From: Cyrtobacter comes
GTDB lineage: Bacteria > Pseudomonadota > Alphaproteobacteria > Rickettsiales > Midichloriaceae
Direction: 5' to 3'
NCBI RefSeq assembly: GCF_034470605.1
Contig: NZ_JARGYT010000038.1
Span: forward strand, 1-11,058
DNA length: 11,058 nucleotides
Shown here in pieces: positions 6,246 to 11,058 of the stretch (position 1 is its first letter; the number at the start of each line of letters is the position of its first letter). The notes under the pieces were generated by a model. It saw nothing but the letters and a program-made list of their open reading frames with translations, searched no databases and was not told the DNA's origin. The translations under genes were made by a program, and so were the position numbers.

Positions 6246-8036
6246 GTGTCAGTCATAATTGATAGAGAGAGAGATGGTAACTTGACTGAATTTGGTAAAG
6301 CTATTTTAAGGGATAGGTATCTGCTGACTGGCGAGGAATATCAGGATCTATTTGTAAGAGTAGCAAAGCACTATTCCGATGATAAGGAGCATGCTCAGAG
6401 GCTTTATAACTATATGAGTAAATTATGGTTTATGCCAGCCACACCTATCTTAAGTAATGGGGGCACAACCAGAGGCATGCCTATTTCCTGCTTTCTTAAC
6501 GAGGTGCATGATAGTTTGGAGGGTATAGTCTCAACTTGGAATGAAAATGTATGGCTTGCTTCGCATGGAGGTGGAATAGGCACATATTGGGGTGGGGTGC
6601 GCTCAATAGGTGAGAAAGTTAAGGGTAATGGTAAGACTTCAGGAATTATACCGTTTATAGCAGTTCAAGATAAATTAGCGCTTGCTATATCGCAAGGCAG
6701 TCTCAGAAGAGGAAGTTCAGCGGTTTATCTTCCAGTATCGCATCCTGAGATAGAAGAATTTATAGAGTTAAGAAGGCCTACAGGTGGCGATTTTAATAGA
6801 AGATCCCTAAATTTACATCATGGTGTTATGATACCAGATGCATTCATGAACGCTGTAGCTGAAGATGGGCCTTGGGCGCTGAAAAGCCCTGTAACAGGGC
6901 AGGTAATTTCTGTTTTAAGGGCGAGAGATATATGGATTAGAATATTAATTGCCAGAATAGAAACCGGTGAGCCGTATATCGTATTTGAGGATAGGGTTCG
7001 GGATATGAGGCCTGAGGTATATAAGAAAAATAACCTTGATGTCAAAACATCAAACCTTTGCAGTGAAATAACGCTCTCTACTGGTTTAGATCAATTTGGT
7101 AATCAAAGAACAGCGGTATGCTGTCTTTCATCGCTAAATTTAGAAAAATATGATGAATGGAAAGATGATGATTGCTTTATTTATGATATCATGAGGATGT
7201 TAGATAATGTCCTTCAGGACTATATAGATAATGCCCCAGATACACAGAAAAATGCACGATATGCAGCATACAGAGAAAGGAGTGTTGGGCTAGGTGTGAT
7301 GGGATTTCATTCATTTTTACAATCCAAGATGGTGCCATTGGAATCAGTGGTTGCAAAATCTTGGAATAAAAGAGTATTTGGAGATATAAAAAATAAAGTT
7401 GATGAGGCGTCAAGAAAATTAGCTGATGAGAGGGGTGCATGCCCTGATGCTCAGATTTATGGCATACATGAGCGCTTTTCACATAAAACTGCAATAGCTC
7501 CTACCGCTTCGATCTCCATAATAGCGGCAAATTGCTCCCCGGGGATTGAGCCATATTCCGCAAATACATATATGCAAAAAACACTTACTGGCTCATTTAA
7601 TGTTGAAAATAAGTATCTAAAAAGGCTTTTAGCTAAAAAGGGCATGGATACGCAGGAAACGTGGTCTAATATAATGCAGCATGAAGGTTCGGTACAACAT
7701 TTGGATTTTTTGAGTGAAGATGAAAAGGCCGTGTTTAAAACTGCTTTTGAAATAAATCAAAGATGGATGATTGAGCTTGCGGCGGATAGGACTCCATATA
7801 TATGCCAATCACAATCTCTAAATATATTTTTGCCCGCTGATATATATAAAAAAGACCTCCATATGCTACATTTTGAAGGGTGGCTCAAAGGGTTAAAGAG
7901 CTTTTATTACTGTAGGTCTAAATCTTTGCAACGACCTGATAGTCAAATCAGATCAGAAGAACGTTATAAGCAGCTCTCTATGGCAATACCACCACAAGAT
8001 ACAGAAAAATATGAAGAGTGCTTGTCGTGTCAATAG
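6246..8036 (+). CDS. nrdA: Ribonucleoside-diphosphate reductase, large (alpha) subunit, class I
   Basis: NrdA reduces ribonucleoside diphosphates to deoxy forms, using a radical passed from the NrdB subunit. The 596-residue product shows the active site: Cys82 (PISCFLNE, E. coli C225), Asn270-Leu-Cys272-Ser-Glu274 (E. coli N437/C439/E441) and Cys292 in AVCCLSSLNL (E. coli C462), with a second Cys at 293. Tyr554-Tyr555 in KSFYYCRSKS match the radical-relay Tyr730/731. The C-terminal CLSC (Cys592, Cys595) is the redox shuttle. PTASISIIAANCSPGIEP (419-436) is the substrate phosphate loop. The N-terminal ATP-cone of E. coli NrdA is missing, which explains the short length, about 600 residues as in Rickettsia-type enzymes. 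The start is GTG; an in-frame TAA at 6225-6227 rules out a longer protein. nrdB is not in the window, so the subunits are encoded apart or beyond it. Confidence 0.95.
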   Translation: MSVIIDRERDGNLTEFGKAILRDRYLLTGEEYQDLFVRVAKHYSDDKEHAQRLYNYMSKLWFMPATPILSNGGTTRGMPISCFLNEVHDSLEGIVSTWNENVWLASHGGGIGTYWGGVRSIGEKVKGNGKTSGIIPFIAVQDKLALAISQGSLRRGSSAVYLPVSHPEIEEFIELRRPTGGDFNRRSLNLHHGVMIPDAFMNAVAEDGPWALKSPVTGQVISVLRARDIWIRILIARIETGEPYIVFEDRVRDMRPEVYKKNNLDVKTSNLCSEITLSTGLDQFGNQRTAVCCLSSLNLEKYDEWKDDDCFIYDIMRMLDNVLQDYIDNAPDTQKNARYAAYRERSVGLGVMGFHSFLQSKMVPLESVVAKSWNKRVFGDIKNKVDEASRKLADERGACPDAQIYGIHERFSHKTAIAPTASISIIAANCSPGIEPYSANTYMQKTLTGSFNVENKYLKRLLAKKGMDTQETWSNIMQHEGSVQHLDFLSEDEKAVFKTAFEINQRWMIELAADRTPYICQSQSLNIFLPADIYKKDLHMLHFEGWLKGLKSFYYCRSKSLQRPDSQIRSEERYKQLSMAIPPQDTEKYEECLSCQ

Positions 8037-8458
8037 GAAGATAAATTGCTTTATTGTGAAATAGTAAAAATCATAATGTTATGTAGTGCTGGTTATAAGT
8101 GACTTAATTTATAAAAAGTATAAAGAGAAGATTAATAGGTACATTTAAACGGCCATTTGAAAAAATATCCTGATATTTACAAAGGTGATGCAATACTATC
8201 TTTGATGAAAGAGATATGTTTTGAAAAAGAACGATAATAAAGCGCATTTTTCATCTATAAAATCTTTATTTTACAAACATATAAAGCCACTTATAGCTTT
8301 TGCATAAATAATAGTATGATAAACTAAATTATTAATTTAAACCCAATATAACTCCCTTTATAGCCAAATCTATCCTAGGTATTTTAATTGGAGTTAATAT
8401 ATGTATTTAGTTAGAAAGAACATAATGCAACTAATTTAACCATTAATGAACTAAATTG
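8037..8458. other. Gene-poor spacer between nrdA and rpsF
   Basis: No gene is supported. A short frame at 8139-8237 reads like a protein end (KKYPDIYKGDAILSLMKEI...) but lacks a good start and may be a relic. Two inverted repeats occur: TAACTCC/GGAGTTA (8349-8355 with 8390-8396, next to CCAAT/ATTGG) and GCAAC-T-AATTT/AAATTGTTGC (8427-8437 with 8453-8462, one bulged base). They could fold in a long rpsF leader if transcription starts upstream. No obvious nrdA terminator is present. Confidence 0.5.
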
Positions 8459-8488
8459 TTGCATTTCTCCCCAAGAGGGGTATATAAT
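8459..8488 (+). promoter_or_regulatory. Probable promoter of the rpsF operon
   Basis: A perfect -10 box TATAAT (8483-8488) follows a -35 box TTGCAT (8459-8464) with an 18-bp spacer. Transcription would begin near 8495, leaving about 23 nt before the rpsF ATG at 8518. The -10 sits in the loop of a strong inverted repeat (8469-8502), an arrangement that could allow a repressor or DNA structure to govern the operon. Confidence 0.55.
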
Positions 8489-8502
8489 CTCCCTTCTTGG
8501 GG
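8469..8502. promoter_or_regulatory. Strong inverted repeat over the rpsF promoter
   Basis: CCCCAAGAGGG (8469-8479) pairs with CCCTTCTTGGGG (8491-8502), with one extra base in the right arm. The loop is 11 nt (8480-8490). It is the most GC-rich and stable hairpin of the window. If read from an upstream start, its RNA would form a terminator- or attenuator-like stem followed by a loose U-rich stretch. As DNA it is a palindrome centred on the -10 box. The CCG trinucleotide of the known S6:S18-binding leader motif is not present, so that regulator is not supported. Confidence 0.6.
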
Positions 8503-8517
8503 ATTTAACTTTTATAT

Positions 8518-8832
8518 ATGTCTCGTTACGAGTGTACTTTTATAGTGAAGCAAGATGTCCTTGCGCAAGATATTCAGAGGATCATTTCTTCCACTGCCTC
8601 ATCTCTTGAGAGTTTTGGGTGCAATATAGTAAGGAGGGATTATGTAGGTTTGAAGCCTCTTGCTTATCCTATAAAGAAAAATAAAAAAGGCCATTATGTA
8701 GAAATGGAGGTGGACGGTTCTTCTGAAGCACTTGATGCACTCGAAAGCGATTTTAGAGTTAGTGAAAACGTGATTAGATTTATGTTTTTAAGATTGGACA
8801 CTAGAGATGCGCATTCTATGCGTAAAAAATAG
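8518..8832 (+). CDS. rpsF: 30S ribosomal protein S6
   Basis: S6 binds S18 as a pair on the platform of the small ribosomal subunit. The 104-residue product has the full ferredoxin-like fold signature: strand 1 MSRYECTFIV, helix 1 with LAQDIQRIISS, then GCNIVRRDYVGLKPLAYPIKKNKKGHYVEMEV (about 38-69). That last stretch holds the family's 'G-x-R-x-L-A-Y-P-I-x-K-x-x-x-G-x-Y' core. The closing strand is VSENVIRFMFLRLD. The ATG has no classical Shine-Dalgarno site; a GGGGA lies about 15 bases upstream, which is too far. It is the first gene of the cluster with rpsR (30 bp later), rplI and rpoZ, behind its own promoter. Confidence 0.95.
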   Translation: MSRYECTFIVKQDVLAQDIQRIISSTASSLESFGCNIVRRDYVGLKPLAYPIKKNKKGHYVEMEVDGSSEALDALESDFRVSENVIRFMFLRLDTRDAHSMRKK

Positions 8833-8862
8833 GTCTGTAAGTTTATTATTTCTGCTTTTATT

Positions 8863-9156
8863 ATGAGTGTTAATTTAGGATCAAAAACGCCGGAGGTTGA
8901 TAGGGTTGAGGTAGTCTCAAATACTATCCTTTTTAATAGAGCCGCGCCTAACGCGCCTAAGGTGCGAAAATGCCCTTTGGATGGTATTGATATTTCTTAT
9001 AAGAATTTTGAAAATCTCAGGTTTTTGCTATCTGAAGGTGGTAGGATGTTGGCTGCGCGTTTAACAGGTGCTTCTGCAAAAAATCAAAGAAAGCTAAAGA
9101 AGGCCATAAGAAGAGCCAGAATGCTTGGTTATTTGCCTTTTGTCCAAAAGATCTAA
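8863..9156 (+). CDS. rpsR: 30S ribosomal protein S18
   Basis: S18 is the partner of S6 in the small subunit platform and contacts 16S rRNA. The conserved core lies in the C-terminal 60 of 97 residues: RKCPLDGIDISYKNFENLRFLL (about 36-57), GGRMLAARLTGASAKNQRKL (about 61-80), and the basic helix KKAIRRARMLGYLPFV. The first 35 residues are a longer-than-minimal N-terminal extension, as found in several alphaproteobacteria. The ATG at 8863 has no recognisable ribosome-binding site, but translation is probably coupled to rpsF 30 bp upstream. The rplI gene follows after 12 bp. Confidence 0.95.
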   Translation: MSVNLGSKTPEVDRVEVVSNTILFNRAAPNAPKVRKCPLDGIDISYKNFENLRFLLSEGGRMLAARLTGASAKNQRKLKKAIRRARMLGYLPFVQKI

Positions 9157-9168
9157 GTTAGGTAAGTT

Positions 9169-9693
9169 ATGAAAGTAGTATTATTAGAAAAGGTTAACGG
9201 TTTAGGTGAATCCGGTGATGTTTTACATGTGAGCGCTGGATTTGGCAGAAATCTTCTCATTCCAAAAGGGAAAGCTTTATTTGCGACACCTCAAAATATT
9301 GCCTTTTACGAACAAATAAAAGATGACCTTCGTAAAAAGGAATCTGATAAATCTTCTGTTGCATTTGTGTTGTGTGAAAAGGTTTCTGGTCATATTCTGA
9401 AGTTTATAATGCAAGCTTCTGAAGATAATAAACTATATGGGTCCATTAGTTTAAAGGATATAGCTGAGTCCCTCTGTGATGGGCTTAAAATTGACTCTTA
9501 TTCACTGAATAGAACTCATATAATGCTTGCATCTAAAATAAAGGAGGTTGGTCTTTATGATGTTGAAGTCCGCTTGCATCCTGAGCATTCCTCGTTTATC
9601 AAAGTTGTGGTTGGCAGAAATGATGAAGAGGTAAATTCTATGATAGCTACACTGCTTCCTAGCCATACTGAGGTTAATGAAGAGGTGAAATGA
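9169..9693 (+). CDS. rplI: 50S ribosomal protein L9
   Basis: L9 binds 23S rRNA near the L1 stalk and reaches out from the large subunit, where it supports reading-frame fidelity. The 174-residue product starts with the signature MKVVLLEKVNGLGESGDVLH followed by VSAGFGRNLLIPKGKALFATPQNI, the conserved N-terminal domain. A Lys/Glu-rich connecting helix (about 46-70) leads to the C-terminal domain (about 75-155) with KLYGSISLKDIAE and the GLYDVEVRLHPE strand. The length is slightly above the common 150 because of an acidic tail. An AGGT stands about eight bases before the ATG, one of the few plausible Shine-Dalgarno sites here. Confidence 0.95.
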   Translation: MKVVLLEKVNGLGESGDVLHVSAGFGRNLLIPKGKALFATPQNIAFYEQIKDDLRKKESDKSSVAFVLCEKVSGHILKFIMQASEDNKLYGSISLKDIAESLCDGLKIDSYSLNRTHIMLASKIKEVGLYDVEVRLHPEHSSFIKVVVGRNDEEVNSMIATLLPSHTEVNEEVK

Positions 9694-9736
9694 TACGTGT
9701 TTAATAAATTTTATTATTCCCTTATATATAAATTAA

Positions 9737-10078
9737 ATGGCTAGGGTTACAGTAGAGGATTGCCTTCCTAAAGTTTCGGATAGATTTGAGCTTGTTATAG
9801 TTGCCTCTTTAAGGGCAAAGGATATAGCCAAAGGTTCGCCTGTCATGATTACTACCGGTCCTAAAAATGAAAAAAGTACTATCTTAGCATTAAGAGAGAT
9901 AGCATCAGGATTGCTAGATGCATCATATTTTGATGCTAAAGATGCTGAAGTTATTGGGAATGTTGTTGAGAAGCAAGGCTCAAAACATGAGCCAAAAGAG
10001 CAATCGAGCCCTAAGAAAACTGCCGAGCCTGGCAATGAGGGGTTTGTATATCATGATGATGAGGAGAATATAGATTAA
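9737..10078 (+). CDS. rpoZ: DNA-directed RNA polymerase omega subunit
   Basis: Omega clamps the beta' subunit and helps RNA polymerase assemble; in many proteobacteria it forms part of a ppGpp site. The 113-residue protein starts with the near-universal MARVTVEDCLPKVSDRFELV, followed by ASLRAKDIAKG and the ALREIASG helix (about 51-58). After the conserved first 65 residues comes a charged low-complexity tail rich in Lys, Glu, Ser and Pro, ending in acidic DDEENID, which is common in alphaproteobacterial omega proteins. It lies 43 bp after rplI on the same strand, so it may be co-transcribed with the ribosomal genes. An AT-rich stretch upstream could also hold a promoter of its own. The usual neighbours of rpoZ (gmk, spoT/relA) are absent. 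Confidence 0.95.
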   Translation: MARVTVEDCLPKVSDRFELVIVASLRAKDIAKGSPVMITTGPKNEKSTILALREIASGLLDASYFDAKDAEVIGNVVEKQGSKHEPKEQSSPKKTAEPGNEGFVYHDDEENID

Positions 10079-10178
10079 GGCATTACTACATAAGTGGGTA
10101 TTTTCTTGTATGTCTATAAATGTATGGGCAAGAAAGCTGTGGTTTTAAATTAATTAGAGTTTCTACTTTGTATGTAAT

Positions 10179-10199
10179 GCCGCATCCTGAATTTGCGGC
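10179..10199 (+). terminator. Possible intrinsic terminator after rpoZ
   Basis: GCCGCA (10179-10184) pairs with TGCGGC (10194-10199) around a 9-nt loop, giving a short GC-rich stem. It is followed by CTTGTATTTG, which is only moderately T-rich. It lies 100 bp after the rpoZ stop, a reasonable place to end the rpsF-rpsR-rplI-rpoZ transcript. The weak T tract keeps the confidence low. Confidence 0.45.
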
Positions 10200-10700
10200 T
10201 CTTGTATTTGCGTGATTGAATTGAGCAGCAAGAATAATAGCGAATTTAGGGTGTTGTATAATTTCATTATTATATAGTAAATTGAGTTTAATTAGCGTAA
10301 TTCAAAGAGGCGCTATATAATCTCGTATAACTACTTAAAGAAAATACTTTATGTAGCTCCTGGTGCCTGGTTTGATGAACCTTCGCCATACTCTCTTATG
10401 CCTAGGTTGTATGAGTCTGTAGTCACATTTAGATCAAAAAATCATATCACGCCTGTTTAATTCAACTCAAATTACTATGGTAAGTTAAATTGAGGTTTGC
10501 GTATTGAAAGAATTTAACTACATCATCATAGAGATAAGTACTAATGTTACCTCTGTTTCATATTGGCCAATAATTTCTCTATAGCTATTTTATTTGAGGT
10601 AGATGTTGCCTATATTGCAGCTTATGCGAATTCAACTTAAACAACCATCTATAGCTAAGATAGTATAAAATGGCATAATATATAGTAGATGTGAGGTAAA
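10200..10700. other. Gene-poor region between rpoZ and the IS630 relic
   Basis: No intact gene is supported. A plus-strand frame at 10296-10460 reads like protein (YVAPGAWFDEPSPYSLMPRL) but has no start before ATG 10398. The opposite strand at 10349-10441 has an equally protein-like tail (YNLGIREYGEGSSNQAPGAT), so at most one is real. A 13-bp direct repeat with one mismatch (10459-10471, 10629-10641) is present. The stretch may be decayed coding or insertion-sequence DNA. Confidence 0.45.
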
Positions 10701-11058
10701 ATGACATTACAATTTCGAAAGAAAGTAATGAAATTACATGCAGAAGATATGAAGATCTAAGTTTCTACATATCTATTAGAACCTAAAGTAGATGGAAGAA
10801 GGCGATAGAGCCTCAGAAAACTAGGAATAAACCGTGGAAAAGCTCAGTAAAGAAGCATTAATACGAGATATATTGGATCATCCAGATAGCCATGCTAAAA
10901 GATTAGGAATAATTGAGTCATGTATTAAGTATGCAATAAAGCGTCTAGGGATTGGTTATAAAAAAACACTAAATCATCCAAAGGCGGATCCCGGAAAAAG
11001 ATCTATGTTTTGCCAAACACTTAAGCGGTTAGAAAAAGCCTGTAAATCAATTAATTAC
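10701..11058 (+). pseudogene. IS630-family transposase, frameshifted N-terminal part, cut by window edge
   Basis: Three frames must be joined to read an IS630-type N-terminus. Frame A (10701-10757) gives MTLQFRKKVMKLHAEDMKI and stops at TAA 10758; farther on, the same frame gives YLLEPK. A second frame at 10814-10831 gives QKTRNKP. A third, open from GTG 10834 to the window end, gives EKLSKEALIRDILDHPDS, then AKRLGIIESCIKYAIKRLG, then YKKTLNHPKADPGKRSMFCQ. Together these follow the family order: FRKKV start, a helix-turn-helix (mostly missing here), LEPKK-x-RNKP, the KID-like link, PD-x-Y, AI-KRLGI-x-YKKTL-HPKAD-x-x-RS-x-FCQ. At least two frameshifts and an internal deletion show it is not translated as one protein. 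The catalytic DDE domain lies beyond the window. Confidence 0.75.

Noticed and set aside
7189..7494. A 101-codon open frame on the minus strand within nrdA
   Set aside because: It lies wholly opposite conserved NrdA sequence, has no ribosome-binding site or recognisable domain, and its Leu/His/Ser-rich composition is typical of an antisense shadow.
8427..8517. The known S6:S18-binding mRNA leader motif
   Set aside because: The conserved CCG trinucleotide in a bulge is absent from this leader.
9733..10035. A 100-codon minus-strand frame opposite rpoZ
   Set aside because: It overlaps the conserved omega sequence, and its apparent hydrophobicity is the reverse-complement effect of Lys/Ala-rich codons.
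10351..10435. A tRNA suggested by GGTTTGATGAACC, resembling a T-arm
   Set aside because: No acceptor stem, D-arm or anticodon arm can be paired at tRNA spacing on either strand.
10459..10641. A small transposable element (MITE) bounded by AATTCAACT repeats
   Set aside because: The 13-bp copies at 10459 and 10629 are direct rather than inverted, differ at one base, and no target duplication is visible.

Overview
The window is AT-rich bacterial chromosome carrying core housekeeping genes separated by long, gene-poor spacers, with transposase remains at both edges. The genes suggest an alphaproteobacterium of the Rickettsiales, perhaps a Midichloriaceae-like endosymbiont. Pointers are a short class I ribonucleotide reductase large chain without an ATP-cone, a COQ10/RatA-family protein, a Rickettsiales-style autotransporter fragment, the rpsF-rpsR-rplI order, frequent GTG starts, weak or absent Shine-Dalgarno sites, scrambled gene order and decaying insertion sequences. 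The taxon is an inference from gene content; no marker gene was searched.

Layout: (1) 1-115, the 3' end of an IS5-type insertion sequence. (2) 105-1115, minus strand, an exported autotransporter-like protein cut off just inside its beta-barrel domain; the insertion sequence supplies its stop codon. (3) 1320-3161 htpG, then 3350-3778 rnhA with its own likely promoter, a small coiled-coil ORF and a COQ10/RatA START-domain gene, all on plus. (4) 4584-5759/5777, minus strand, a large helical orphan protein that converges on the COQ10/RatA gene. (5) A 470-bp spacer with a good nrdA promoter candidate, then nrdA (6246-8036). (6) A 480-bp spacer ending in a strong inverted repeat laid over the probable rpsF promoter. 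(7) rpsF, rpsR, rplI and rpoZ (8518-10078), a translation/transcription cluster, followed by a terminator-like hairpin. (8) About 500 bp without a convincing gene. (9) From 10701 to the window edge, a frameshifted IS630-family transposase relic.

The housekeeping genes cover protein folding (HtpG), RNA-DNA hybrid removal (RNase HI), dNTP supply (NrdA), ribosome proteins S6, S18 and L9, and the RNA polymerase omega subunit. They do not form one pathway. I found no CRISPR array, recognisable defence system, tRNA or rRNA. The most interesting items are the autotransporter truncated by an insertion sequence, the orphan 397-residue protein with a hairpin at its 5' end, and the palindrome over the S6 operon promoter. 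None amounts to clear evidence for a new biological system.
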